In this document: in pieces, positions 17,800-26,996 of the stretch
How positions within the stretch are numbered: position 1 is the stretch's first letter
Layout of the letters: every line of letters starts with the position of its first letter
DNA from: an uncultured Bacteroides sp.
GTDB lineage: Bacteria > Bacteroidota > Bacteroidia > Bacteroidales > Bacteroidaceae
Direction of reading: 5' to 3'
NCBI GenBank assembly: GCA_900552645.1
Contig: USAN01000001.1
Span: forward strand, 496,001 to 560,000
Length of the DNA stretch: 64,000 nucleotides
The notes under the pieces: generated by a model
Database searches by the model: none
What the model was told of the DNA's origin: nothing
The model's input: the letters and a program-made list of their open reading frames with translations, nothing else
Translations under genes and position numbers: made by a program

Positions 17800-19074
17800 T
17801 CAGTCTATTATGTCAAATCCGCAATATGGTACCAAAGCTTTTGGTATGCGTATACCTTCAGGTGTTTGATTGTTTTCAAGCAACGCTGCTACTATACGTG
17901 GCAATGCAAGAGCCGAACCATTCAGTGTATGACATAGCTCTGTTTTCTTTTCGGCTGTACGGTAACGACACTTTAGACGGTTTGCCTGGTATGTATCGAA
18001 GTTTGATACCGAGCTTACTTCCAACCAGCGTTTCTGTGCTTCGGAATATACTTCAAAATCAAAGCAAAGAGCTGCTGTAAAACTCATGTCTCCACCACAA
18101 AGACGTAATATGCGATAGGGGAGTTCAAGCTTTTTTAATAGGCCTTCCACATGATCAAGCATTTCTTGGTGTGACTGTTTAGAATGCTCTGGTTTGTCTA
18201 TTCTTACAAGTTCTACTTTAGAGAATTCATGAAGACGATTAAGTCCGCGAACATCTTTTCCGTAAGAACCTGCTTCTCGACGAAAACACTGTGTGTAAGC
18301 ACAATTCTTTATAGGCAACTGCTTGTCGTCAAGAATTACATCGCGATATATGTTTGTAACAGGAACTTCGGCAGTAGGAATAAGATAAAGATCGTCAAGA
18401 TCACAGTGGTACATCTGACCCTCTTTATCGGGCAACTGACCGGTTCCGTAGCCTGAAGCTGCATTTACTACAGTAGGAGGCATTATCTCTTCGTAACCCG
18501 AAGCGCGAGCTTCGTCAAGGAAGAAATTAATTAAAGCTCTTTGTAAACGAGCGCCTTTTCCTTTGTATACAGGGAATCCGGCACCTGTAATCTTTACCCC
18601 TAGATCGAAGTCAATCAAGTCATATTTCTTCGCAAGTTCCCAATGAGGAAGTGCATCTTTTGGAAGTTCAGTTTCCATTCCTCCCATCTTCTCTACTACA
18701 TTATCTTCAGCACAAACACCTTCGGGTACACCTTCGTAAGGTACATTAGGAATGGTATATAGGATGTTTTGTAAGTCAACAGATGCTATTTCCATTTCAG
18801 ACTGCAGTGATTTGCTTGCCTCCTTTATTTCTGCTACTCTATTTTTAGCTTGTTCTGCTTCTTCTTTTTTGCCCTCTTTCATTAATTGGCCTATCGATTT
18901 CGACAAGGCATTTACTTCAGAAAGATTCTTATCTAATTGATTTTGTGCATTACGTCGTTTGTCGTTGAATGCAAGTACCTGATCAATGGTTTGCTTTGCA
19001 TCTTTAAAGTGCTTCTTTTCCAGCCCACGGATAACTGCATCCGTATTGTCTGTAATCTGTTTAATAGTAAGCAT
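17800..19074 (-). CDS. serS: Seryl-tRNA synthetase
   Basis: 424 aa, normal for class II SerRS. The N-terminal antiparallel coiled coil (about residues 30-100, KKEEAEQAKNRVAEIKEASK) binds the tRNA long variable arm. Motif 2 (CFRREAGSYGKDVRGLNRLHEF) and motif 3 (NGSALALPRIVAALLENNQ) are present, as is the TAEVP serine-binding stretch. Monocistronic, with its own -7 box and terminator. Confidence 0.98.
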   Translation of the reverse strand: MLTIKQITDNTDAVIRGLEKKHFKDAKQTIDQVLAFNDKRRNAQNQLDKNLSEVNALSKSIGQLMKEGKKEEAEQAKNRVAEIKEASKSLQSEMEIASVDLQNILYTIPNVPYEGVPEGVCAEDNVVEKMGGMETELPKDALPHWELAKKYDLIDFDLGVKITGAGFPVYKGKGARLQRALINFFLDEARASGYEEIMPPTVVNAASGYGTGQLPDKEGQMYHCDLDDLYLIPTAEVPVTNIYRDVILDDKQLPIKNCAYTQCFRREAGSYGKDVRGLNRLHEFSKVELVRIDKPEHSKQSHQEMLDHVEGLLKKLELPYRILRLCGGDMSFTAALCFDFEVYSEAQKRWLEVSSVSNFDTYQANRLKCRYRTAEKKTELCHTLNGSALALPRIVAALLENNQTPEGIRIPKALVPYCGFDIID

Positions 19075-19114
19075 ATCTTTTATAATGTTTTTTGATAATT
19101 CCTTAATTATGATA

Positions 19115-19122
19115 CAAAGATA
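19115..19122 (-). promoter_or_regulatory. -7 box for serS
   Basis: TATCTTTG (minus) matches TAnnTTTG about 41 bases before the ATG at 19074. Confidence 0.5.
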
Positions 19123-19182
19123 GAGAAAAAAACAAAATAGATTAATTATATAATGATTTTTACTCGAAATCTAATAAAAAGA

Positions 19183-19208
19183 AAAGGCTCTTCGTGAGAA
19201 GAGCCTTT
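19183..19208 (-). terminator. Terminator after rplU-rpmA
   Basis: A perfect 11-bp stem AAAGGCTCTTC / GAAGAGCCTTT with loop GTGA, followed by TCTTTTTATT on the minus strand. Confidence 0.88.
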
Positions 19209-19231
19209 CAATTTCTTGTTCCGGTTACGGA

Positions 19232-19495
19232 TTATGCTTCTACAGCAGGAACGATAGAAACGAATCTCTTATCGTTACGTCCAACTTTAAAGCTAACTGT
19301 ACCATCTACTAATGCGAAAAGAGTGTGGTCTGAACCCATACCCATATTTTCACCTGGGTGGAATTCTGTACCTCTCTGACGAATAATGATATTACCTGCT
19401 TTACAAGCCTGTCCGCCATATATCTTAACGCCTAATCTTTTGCTTGCTGATTCACGGCCGTTCTTTGAACTACCTACACCTTTCTTATGTGCCAT
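19232..19495 (-). CDS. rpmA: 50S ribosomal protein L27
   Basis: 87 aa. MAHKKGVGSSKNGRESASKR and the GGQACKAGNIIIRQRGTEFH core are diagnostic. The N-terminus begins directly with AHKK after the start Met, so it lacks the cleaved extension of Firmicutes L27. Twenty-one bases downstream of rplU, in the usual order. Confidence 0.98.
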   Translation of the reverse strand: MAHKKGVGSSKNGRESASKRLGVKIYGGQACKAGNIIIRQRGTEFHPGENMGMGSDHTLFALVDGTVSFKVGRNDKRFVSIVPAVEA

Positions 19496-19516
19496 TTCTT
19501 CTTAATTTTTTAATAG

Positions 19517-19834
19517 TTAAGCAATAACTTGTTTGATAGTTAACTCTGTAAACTGTTGACGGTGACCGTTCAACTTTCTGTGACCTTTTCTTCTTTTCTT
19601 ATGGAAAACAAGAACTTTATCACCTTTTACAAGTGGAGATACTACTTCGCAAACTACTTTAGCACCTTCTACAGTAGGAAGACCCACTGTTACTGTTCCG
19701 TTGTTGTCTACCAACAATACTTTCTCAAATTCAACAGTTGCGCCTGATTCAGCATTCTGAATGTGTTGTACAAACAATTTTCTGCCTTCTTCAGCTTTAA
19801 ACTGCTGACCGTTAATTTCTACAATTACGTACAT
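19517..19834 (-). CDS. rplU: 50S ribosomal protein L21
   Basis: 105 aa. MYVIVEINGQQFKAEEGRKL at the N-terminus and KRRKGHRKLNGHRQQFTELT near the C-terminus are typical for L21. First gene of rplU-rpmA; a leader with folding potential lies upstream. Confidence 0.98.
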   Translation of the reverse strand: MYVIVEINGQQFKAEEGRKLFVQHIQNAESGATVEFEKVLLVDNNGTVTVGLPTVEGAKVVCEVVSPLVKGDKVLVFHKKRRKGHRKLNGHRQQFTELTIKQVIA

Positions 19835-19929
19835 CTTTTATTTATTAAACGGGTTTTCTTCGCAAGGTGGAATTCGTATAATGAACCCACTTCTTTATAC
19901 CTTAACGAACTAAATTGGGCACAAAAGTA
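19835..19929 (-). promoter_or_regulatory. rplU promoter and structured leader
   Basis: TACTTTTG (minus, 19922-19929) matches the -7 box, giving a leader of about 80 bases. The leader contains GTGGGTTC...CCACC and GGGTT...AACCC pairing possibilities. L21 leaders that bind L21 for autoregulation are known in other phyla; whether this one works the same way is inference. Confidence 0.4.
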
Positions 19930-20157
19930 CGATAAAAAAATTATTATAGCAATAAAATAAGCATAAAAAATTATGAATGTTTAATGTTTATAATGCAGAT
20001 ATGTTATGTTTAAAATTAATGTGTGAATGATATGTGAAATTTCTTAATGGAAATGTCACACCGGATTACCCCATGAATAGGGGGCTGCAGGAGTTTTGTG
20101 AATATGTGGAATATAAAAACGTGTTTTTAATTTTCGAGCTATATTGGTTATAATAGA

Positions 20158-20190
20158 ATTGCCTTGCTACCTTTTTGGTGGCAAGGCAAT
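20158..20190. terminator. Hairpin in the 19961-20276 gene-free stretch
   Basis: ATTGCCTTGC / GCAAGGCAAT plus four more inner pairs (TACC/GGTG), loop TTTTT. It lies between the ABC ATPase gene stop (20277) and the rplU promoter, so it probably ends the ftsK-to-ABC gene run. No strong T-run follows on the minus strand. The rest of this stretch shows only a small CCCC/GGGG hairpin near 20075. Confidence 0.55.
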
Positions 20191-20276
20191 ATAATAGGAT
20201 TTTAATTTTTACCTGATTCTAAGAAAAGTAACATTTTATTGTATGATAATTATGTCACTCTTTAGTAAAAGGATAA

Positions 20277-20984
20277 TTATTCTTGTACTTCAAAATAATC
20301 TTCAAGCTCTTTTTCGGCCGAATGATCGGAATTGTTAATGTCTCGTATAATAACTCCATTTTCAAGAAGAGCTATTCTTGGACAGATATCGACTGTATGG
20401 TTGAGATTATGACTTGATACAAGAATAGTTGATCCGGTTGTTTGGTTGTAGTCCTTCAATATATGTTTTATGATTGACTGCGAACTTGGATCGAGGAAGT
20501 TGAAAGGCTCATCTAGTATCAATACTTGAGGTTCATGAAGCATAGAAGCTATTATACCTATTTTTTGCTTGTTACCTGCCGAGAAGTTTCTTATGAGTTT
20601 TTTTGTACCTATAACTTCTCCATTCATGAATCTTTCGAACTTAGCAACGCGCTCGTCAACCGTTTCTTTATTGATTCCGTACATTTTTCCTACAAAATAG
20701 AAAAATTCTTCGGGTGTAAGGTAGTCTATAAGAAAACTGTCGTCTATAAATGCACCGGTATATTTTTTCCATTCCTCATTTGAGTTTACCTGATATTCTC
20801 CGATGATAACAGATCCGCCATCGTTTCTAAGAAGATCAAGCATTAAACGGAACAATGTAGTTTTTCCTGCACCGTTGTTGCCAACAAGTCCAAGCATATC
20901 TCCACTTTTTATTGTGTAGCTGTCTATGTTTACAGCTCTTTTTGCTCCGAAGTCCTTAACTAGGTTGTTTATCTTTATTTCCAT
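20277..20984 (-). CDS. ABC transporter ATP-binding protein
   Basis: 235 aa. Walker A GNNGAGKTT at 35-43, a signature-like FSAGNKQKIGI, Walker B VLILDEPF, then the H-loop (VSSHNLNHT). It pairs with the DUF5687 membrane protein 14 bases upstream; together they form an ABC-2-type exporter of unknown substrate. Confidence 0.92.
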   Translation of the reverse strand: MEIKINNLVKDFGAKRAVNIDSYTIKSGDMLGLVGNNGAGKTTLFRLMLDLLRNDGGSVIIGEYQVNSNEEWKKYTGAFIDDSFLIDYLTPEEFFYFVGKMYGINKETVDERVAKFERFMNGEVIGTKKLIRNFSAGNKQKIGIIASMLHEPQVLILDEPFNFLDPSSQSIIKHILKDYNQTTGSTILVSSHNLNHTVDICPRIALLENGVIIRDINNSDHSAEKELEDYFEVQE

Positions 20985-20998
20985 AATAACTCTTTTAT

Positions 20999-22486
20999 TT
21001 AACGTGTCTCACGAAAACCTTCCATGTTCTCGTATCTTTTTTTCATGAATCTTACATATATGTTTTTAATCCATATTTTGTGAGTGGCTATTATTGCTAA
21101 TCCTATTATTAGCAATATAATATATGCAACGTTTGGCTCAAGAAATGCTGTCAGAGCCGAATTAATGAGTAATGGCAGACCAAAGGCTGCAGTTATTATG
21201 ATAGTTTGAAACATTGAACTACCTTTGTTTGCCCTCATCATTGCAGCATTAAGCGCTATAGTTTTCTTGTTGTATACTGCAAGTTGCATCATCATGGCAT
21301 ATACAAATCCTGCTGTAAATGCCATATAAGCTACAATCATTAGGAATGGAAGTTTTTCTTTAAACACTGGTATGAGCATGAAAAGAAATGGTATTATAAG
21401 TATGGCACAATTTATGTAATATTTAGCCAACAAAAGATTGTATATAGACTCTTTTCTACTCATTAAACCGTCTATATAATTCCCCTCATAACACATTATT
21501 GATCCAAGAGTCATTATTCCTAGTACTGCAAAATTATATATGCATATAAATCTTGTCATTCCTGTACCGTCATAAACATCGGTAAAGGCTAGTACCGACG
21601 AGAACATAATCATTATTATGAATCCCATTCTAACCTGATGTTTCACAGTCTTGTTGCGTAGGCATAATTTTAACTCAAGTCGCATGTATTCGCCTATATC
21701 GCCATAACGGTCAAGGAACTTATATTCGGATACGTGCTTCATTTTTGTATCTTCTACCTTAGCTAACTCCTTATATATAAAGTGTAACTGTACTTTTCTA
21801 TTTATATAGAATAAAATAAGAATCATTACAATAACTCCTGCATATCCTATTGGATTTCCCTGAATGAACATCTCGCCAAGATCCATGGTAAACCTACCAA
21901 AAATATTCTCCTTGGGTATGAGATCAAGCACTCCTATTATACCATATACTATTATTGGAAGTAAAATGTATAAAGTCTTCTGTACGAGAAGAGTTTTACA
22001 TAGTTGATACCAATAGTTGTTCATTATAAACAACATCCACATTCCTATAAGATAAGTTATTACACCTATAAATCCATAAGTGTCGGGAATAGTAAGAATG
22101 GCAAAAGGTACTAAAAGAAAAAACCAGAATAGATTAAAGAAACTTATACCTGATTGTAGTAGGAAAGTGTCTATCAACCTACTTTTCTTTATAGGGAAAA
22201 GTAGATAAGGCTTAATCTCTTGCGAGGTAGCTGGCTGAGCCATGAATCTTAATAAAAAATCAAGTAAAAGCAAATACGCAATTCCCTGATTGAATATATG
22301 ATAAGGCTCCATGTTCTTTATACTTTCTTTAAAACCTATGGCCAGCATTACCCCAATAAAAATGAGGTATGCTGCCCAGAAAGCTCCCATAAAATATATA
22401 AGAAACTTAGCAAAGCGATTCTTCTCGAAAGCAGGGTTTCGCTTTGCCGAAAGTTTCTCATTCTGTCGTATTATTGATAGAAGCAT
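20999..22486 (-). CDS. DUF5687 family ABC-2-type permease
   Basis: 495 aa, about 11-12 hydrophobic segments spread along the whole chain, with short cytosolic loops (KYRKESIYN-like positive residues). Bacteroidota proteins of this length next to an ABC ATPase carry the DUF5687 label. Likely the membrane half of the transporter with the 20277 gene; substrate not known. Twelve bases after the M16 protease gene. Confidence 0.8.
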   Translation of the reverse strand: MLLSIIRQNEKLSAKRNPAFEKNRFAKFLIYFMGAFWAAYLIFIGVMLAIGFKESIKNMEPYHIFNQGIAYLLLLDFLLRFMAQPATSQEIKPYLLFPIKKSRLIDTFLLQSGISFFNLFWFFLLVPFAILTIPDTYGFIGVITYLIGMWMLFIMNNYWYQLCKTLLVQKTLYILLPIIVYGIIGVLDLIPKENIFGRFTMDLGEMFIQGNPIGYAGVIVMILILFYINRKVQLHFIYKELAKVEDTKMKHVSEYKFLDRYGDIGEYMRLELKLCLRNKTVKHQVRMGFIIMIMFSSVLAFTDVYDGTGMTRFICIYNFAVLGIMTLGSIMCYEGNYIDGLMSRKESIYNLLLAKYYINCAILIIPFLFMLIPVFKEKLPFLMIVAYMAFTAGFVYAMMMQLAVYNKKTIALNAAMMRANKGSSMFQTIIITAAFGLPLLINSALTAFLEPNVAYIILLIIGLAIIATHKIWIKNIYVRFMKKRYENMEGFRETR

Positions 22487-22498
22487 ATTTAACTATTA

Positions 22499-25315
22499 TC
22501 ATTTAGAGGTTTCATCTGTCATGCTTACCTCTATTTGGTTTTTCTGACTTAAAAGTGATTTTACGAATTCTTTCAGATCATTAACTGTAATACTGTTTAC
22601 TATTGTATCGTAATCTTTGTTCATATCGGTCTTGTCCCAATAGTATTCATCTAGTATATTCAACCAGTATTTGTTCTCTTTAAGATCTTCCTTATGCTTT
22701 TTAAGCATAAACTCTTTTACCTTATTTAGATTTATTAAAGATGGTCCTTCTTCTTTGAATTTCTGTAACTGGTCGATAATGATTGATGTCATTTTTTCGC
22801 GTCTCTCTGGATTTGTATCAAAACTTATCTGAAGAATTGCTTCTTCTTTTGGATATTTTGACAGATTGCCATAAACGCTTACTCCATATGTTCCACCTTC
22901 TTTTTCGCGTACTTCTTCAGTGTAAACAATGTCTAGTATCTGACTTAACATGCTTAACATTATATCATTTTTGAGTGTATATGCACACTTTCCGTTATAA
23001 AAAACTACTACGGTTGCCTTTGGAGTTTCCTGTTTTTTTGAGAATATGTTCTTGTAGTTGCCTTGACGGAAGTATAGTTTATTGTCGGCAAAGTTTTCTT
23101 TTCTCTTTGTTACAGGCAGTGATGCAAGATATGTTTCAATGAATGGTTTAGCTTTTTCTATGTCTACGTTTCCTACAAGGATGAATGTAAAGTCGCTAGC
23201 ATCTTTGAAACGATCTTTATACATATCCATTATTTTGTTATAATCTATCTTGTCGACCATGTCTGATTTAAGTCTTACAACACGTGGATGTCCATTGTAT
23301 AAAGCTTTCCTCAATGTATCTACCAATGCTATTGTAGGATTAGCTTCTTGATTTGCAAGTGAAGCCTTTGTGCGTGTTTTATATGAAGTAAATGCATCCT
23401 GATCCATTCTTGGTGATGTGAATGATAGATATATTAGTTGCATCATTGTTTCAAGATCTTTTGGTGAACAGTTACCCGAAAAGCCTTCAGTTTCGTTGCC
23501 TACTGTTGCATTTACAGATACTTTTTTTCCTGCAAGAGCCTTGTCGAGATTGACTGTGCTGAAGTTGCCCAAGCCACCTAATGCCATAACACTATTAAGA
23601 GACTGAATATTGATTATTTCTTTGTCGGGGAAGAGAGATGCACCACCAGGGCTGAAAGCTTTCATTAGAATTTGATCTGCCTTGAAATCGGTAGGTTTTA
23701 CTATAACCTTAACTCCGTTTGAAAGGGTAAGGATTGTTGAACCAAATGCACCGTTTTCTGTTTTTACAATTTTTCCGGCTACCGGTTGTTTGCTTATTAA
23801 CGGTTCATTAGAAACCTTATCTTCGTAAGCAGTTATGTTTTCTGTCTTCACTTTATTGATGACTTCAAGTACACTCTCCTTAGTAGGGTATTTCATATCA
23901 TCTTTTTCAGGTAGGAATATGCTTACTACTATATTACTGTCGGTTACTAATGAAGGTATTATGCTGTTTATTGCTTCGACAGGAATATTTGGTATGATTT
24001 GATTCATTATAGCGTACTCATTTTCAATGCCAGGGATAGGCTCGTTGTCAATGAAATTACGTACGTATTGTTTTACGTATTGTTCATTCTTTGTTTTGTT
24101 GCGTTCGTTGTATGCAGATTCAAGATTTCTTAGATAATCTGCCTTTGCACGTGCGTATTCGGTAGCAGTAAAACCATGTTTATGCATACGTTCTATTTCG
24201 CGTATCATAGCCCCTATACCCGATTCAATGCCTTCTGCCTTAGCTATCATAACTCCTGTAAATGCATCTTTAGTCTTAGATAACATATAGTTGTCGTCTG
24301 CTGTAGTTGCATAATTGAAAGGAGGGTTAGAAGATTGAATTAGTTCATTAAGGCGTCCATTAAGCATGCTTCCTACCATAGATTTCATGTAATCTACTAC
24401 AAGGTAATCTAACCTAGTTTTTGATGAATCTGGAATGATATCATGCTTGTAGTTAATGTAAACTATTGGATTTGTCTGCTCCTTATCTTTTGCAATCGTA
24501 ACTATAGTCTCCTTTGTATCTGGAACAGGATAGTATACTCTTTCTGCAGCTTTTAAAGGTGGTTTTATGGCCGAAAACATAGACTTAATCTTGGTTTCAA
24601 TCTTGTCTACGTCAATATCGCCTACAATAACTAACCCCTGCTGATCTGGTCTGTACCATTTCTCATAATAATCTCTTAAGGCTTGATAAGGAAAATTATC
24701 AACCACTTCCATAGTACCGATAGGAAGACGATATCCATATTTGCTGTTTGGATACATTTCAGGAAGAACTTTCTCGTACATACGCATCATTGGATTCATA
24801 CGTGTTCTCCATTCTTCATGAATAACTCCACGTTCTTTATCTATTTCCTTAGAATCAAGTGTAAGGTCATCGGCCCAGTCGTGAAGTACTAGCAAGCAAG
24901 AATCAATAATTCCGTCGCGTGTTACAGGTACGTTTGAAAGATTGTAAACGGTTTCGTCTATTGATGTGTATGCATTCAGATTTTCTCCGAATTTAACTCC
25001 TATGCTTTCAAGATACTTGATTAAAGAATTTTCAGGATAACTCTTTGTCCCGTTGAAGCACATGTGTTCAAGAAAGTGTGCTAGGCCTCTTTGATTATCT
25101 TCTTCTAAAATAGAACCTACTTTCTGAGCAATGTAGAAATCTGCTCTCTTCTCTGGTAAAGCATTGTGGCGTATATAATACGTCATTCCGTTGTCTAACT
25201 TACCGATACGTACATTGTTGTCTACCGGTATAGGTGGCATCTGCTGTGCGGATGCCACAGATATACCGCCCAGAAGAATCCAGGCGGTAAACATTCTTTT
25301 TACAAAATGTGTCAT
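22499..25315 (-). CDS. M16-family zinc metalloprotease (two-module, secreted)
   Basis: 938 aa with signal peptide (MTHFVKRMFTAWILLGGISVASA). The inverted zinc motif HFLEH at 80-84 and a distal Glu about 75 residues on (EERGVIHEEW region) mark the active N-terminal module. The second half (from about 520, NGVKVIVKPTDFKADQILMK) is the inactive partner module, as in pitrilysin/PqqL-type enzymes. Probably periplasmic and degrading peptides. Twenty bases downstream of trxB. Confidence 0.92.
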   Translation of the reverse strand: MTHFVKRMFTAWILLGGISVASAQQMPPIPVDNNVRIGKLDNGMTYYIRHNALPEKRADFYIAQKVGSILEEDNQRGLAHFLEHMCFNGTKSYPENSLIKYLESIGVKFGENLNAYTSIDETVYNLSNVPVTRDGIIDSCLLVLHDWADDLTLDSKEIDKERGVIHEEWRTRMNPMMRMYEKVLPEMYPNSKYGYRLPIGTMEVVDNFPYQALRDYYEKWYRPDQQGLVIVGDIDVDKIETKIKSMFSAIKPPLKAAERVYYPVPDTKETIVTIAKDKEQTNPIVYINYKHDIIPDSSKTRLDYLVVDYMKSMVGSMLNGRLNELIQSSNPPFNYATTADDNYMLSKTKDAFTGVMIAKAEGIESGIGAMIREIERMHKHGFTATEYARAKADYLRNLESAYNERNKTKNEQYVKQYVRNFIDNEPIPGIENEYAIMNQIIPNIPVEAINSIIPSLVTDSNIVVSIFLPEKDDMKYPTKESVLEVINKVKTENITAYEDKVSNEPLISKQPVAGKIVKTENGAFGSTILTLSNGVKVIVKPTDFKADQILMKAFSPGGASLFPDKEIINIQSLNSVMALGGLGNFSTVNLDKALAGKKVSVNATVGNETEGFSGNCSPKDLETMMQLIYLSFTSPRMDQDAFTSYKTRTKASLANQEANPTIALVDTLRKALYNGHPRVVRLKSDMVDKIDYNKIMDMYKDRFKDASDFTFILVGNVDIEKAKPFIETYLASLPVTKRKENFADNKLYFRQGNYKNIFSKKQETPKATVVVFYNGKCAYTLKNDIMLSMLSQILDIVYTEEVREKEGGTYGVSVYGNLSKYPKEEAILQISFDTNPERREKMTSIIIDQLQKFKEEGPSLINLNKVKEFMLKKHKEDLKENKYWLNILDEYYWDKTDMNKDYDTIVNSITVNDLKEFVKSLLSQKNQIEVSMTDETSK

Positions 25316-25334
25316 TGTGTGTATATTAAAGGTC

Positions 25335-26282
25335 TTATAATAATCCTTTTGCCGACAGATATCTTTCTGCTTCTATTGCTGCCTTGCATCCACTACCTGC
25401 TGCAGTAATTGCTTGGCGGTAATTGGGATCGGCTACGTCACCTGCTGCAAATACTCCCGGAACTTTAGTACGGGGGCTAGTGCCTTCGGTAATTATATAG
25501 CCTACTTCATCAGTATCAATATATGGCTTGAATATATCTGAATTTGGTTTATGGCCGATAGCAAGGAAGAATCCGTCGATAGGTAAATCATATTTTTCCT
25601 CATCGCTTTCACCTGCTCTTTTAACAAGATGAACTCCTTCAACTCCGTTTTCACCATATAAACCAATAGCATTAGTTTCAAATAATACTTTAATATTGGG
25701 GTGGGTGAGGACACGTTCCTGCATAATTTTTGAAGCACGCAGATATGGCTTTCTTACTATAAGATATACTTGTTTAGCCAATCCAGCAAGATATATAGCT
25801 TCTTCACAAGCGGTATCACCGCCTCCTACAACTCCTACAGTCTTCTTTCTGTAGAAGAATCCGTCGCAAGTAGCACAAGCGCTTACACCCATACCGGCAT
25901 ATTTCTTTTCGTCGTCAAGACCAAGATATTTGGCGGTAGCTCCTGTAGAGATTATGATAGTATCTGCTTCAATTACTTTTTCGTCGTCAATGGTAATTTT
26001 ATAAGGAGATTTGCTTAAATCGGCAGCTGTAGCCAAACCGGTGCGTACATCAGTTCCGAATTTTTCAGCTTGCTTCCTTAGATCTTCCATTAAGTCTGGT
26101 CCGTTTATTCCTTCTGGATACCCCGGAAAGTTTTCAACTTCTGTAGTCGTTGTCAACTGTCCTCCAGGCTGTAAACCTTCATATAAAACCGGAGCGATGT
26201 TGGCACGACTTGCATAGATTGCCGCTGTGTAACCAGCGGGCCCTGATCCGATGATCAGACATTTTACTTTTTCTTTTTCCAT
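25335..26282 (-). CDS. trxB: Thioredoxin reductase
   Basis: 315 aa. FAD site GSGPAGYTAAIYASRA, redox CATC at C136/C139, NADPH site GGGDTACEEAIYLA and the C-terminal FAAGDVADPNYRQAITAAG. It reduces thioredoxin with NADPH in the cytosol. It lies between the LolA-like gene and the M16 protease gene in the same run. Confidence 0.97.
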   Translation of the reverse strand: MEKEKVKCLIIGSGPAGYTAAIYASRANIAPVLYEGLQPGGQLTTTTEVENFPGYPEGINGPDLMEDLRKQAEKFGTDVRTGLATAADLSKSPYKITIDDEKVIEADTIIISTGATAKYLGLDDEKKYAGMGVSACATCDGFFYRKKTVGVVGGGDTACEEAIYLAGLAKQVYLIVRKPYLRASKIMQERVLTHPNIKVLFETNAIGLYGENGVEGVHLVKRAGESDEEKYDLPIDGFFLAIGHKPNSDIFKPYIDTDEVGYIITEGTSPRTKVPGVFAAGDVADPNYRQAITAAGSGCKAAIEAERYLSAKGLL

Positions 26283-26379
26283 AATTAATAATACTATAAA
26301 TTATATCGAAAAACATCATAATAAATAAGACGTTTAAAACATAGGAAAGGTTGCAGGTCATAAAAATAATTTTATTTTC

Positions 26380-26985
26380 TTATCTTAAATCGATAACTTC
26401 TACGTCTGGGAATTTCTTTTTTTCAAATCTGAATACTATATCGCCAAAGTTTTGTTTTGTATTATAGTTTGTAATTTGAAAATCATTTGTTCCCTGATTT
26501 TTGACTTTTATATTTATTGATATAGGTTGATAATTCTTTGTTATGAAAATAGTAATATTTTCAATTTGATCTTTTTTTTCTGGAGTGAGAAGTATTTCGT
26601 ATGCAGCTTTACCGCCTATGCTCTTCTCACCTATATATTTATAGTTATATCCTTTACGGTAAGATGAAAGTAGGTAATAAGGATTAACTGCTTGTAAATC
26701 TTCTAATGTGGGATTTGTAATGTTTACTTCATTGGCATTTTTAACATAACTCCACTGAGTTTTACCATCAAACCACGTTTGAATTTCTCCGGAATTAAGA
26801 TAGAACTTATCTCCTTTAATAAGAAGTGTTCCGTTGTTAGTGCCTTTGAAGTTTATCTTTATGCCACCCGAATTACTTATTGAACTTACAGTTTTGTCTA
26901 GTATATTACGGGCTTTAGCATCTTTTTGCCCGAAACAAGATAAAGATGCTGATATAAAAAGAAACATTAAAAGATATTTTTTCAT
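26380..26985 (-). CDS. LolA-like outer-membrane lipoprotein carrier
   Basis: 201 aa, signal peptide MKKYLLMFLFISASLSCFG. One LolA/LolB-type half-open beta-barrel: TWFDGKTQWSYVKNANEVNI, followed by NPYYLLSSYRKGYNYKYIGE and QITNYNTKQNFGDIVFRFEK. It is likely to shuttle lipoproteins across the periplasm. Eleven bases after ftsK, which matches the usual ftsK-lolA order. Confidence 0.85.
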   Translation of the reverse strand: MKKYLLMFLFISASLSCFGQKDAKARNILDKTVSSISNSGGIKINFKGTNNGTLLIKGDKFYLNSGEIQTWFDGKTQWSYVKNANEVNITNPTLEDLQAVNPYYLLSSYRKGYNYKYIGEKSIGGKAAYEILLTPEKKDQIENITIFITKNYQPISINIKVKNQGTNDFQITNYNTKQNFGDIVFRFEKKKFPDVEVIDLR

Positions 26986-26996
26986 AACTCTGTTTT

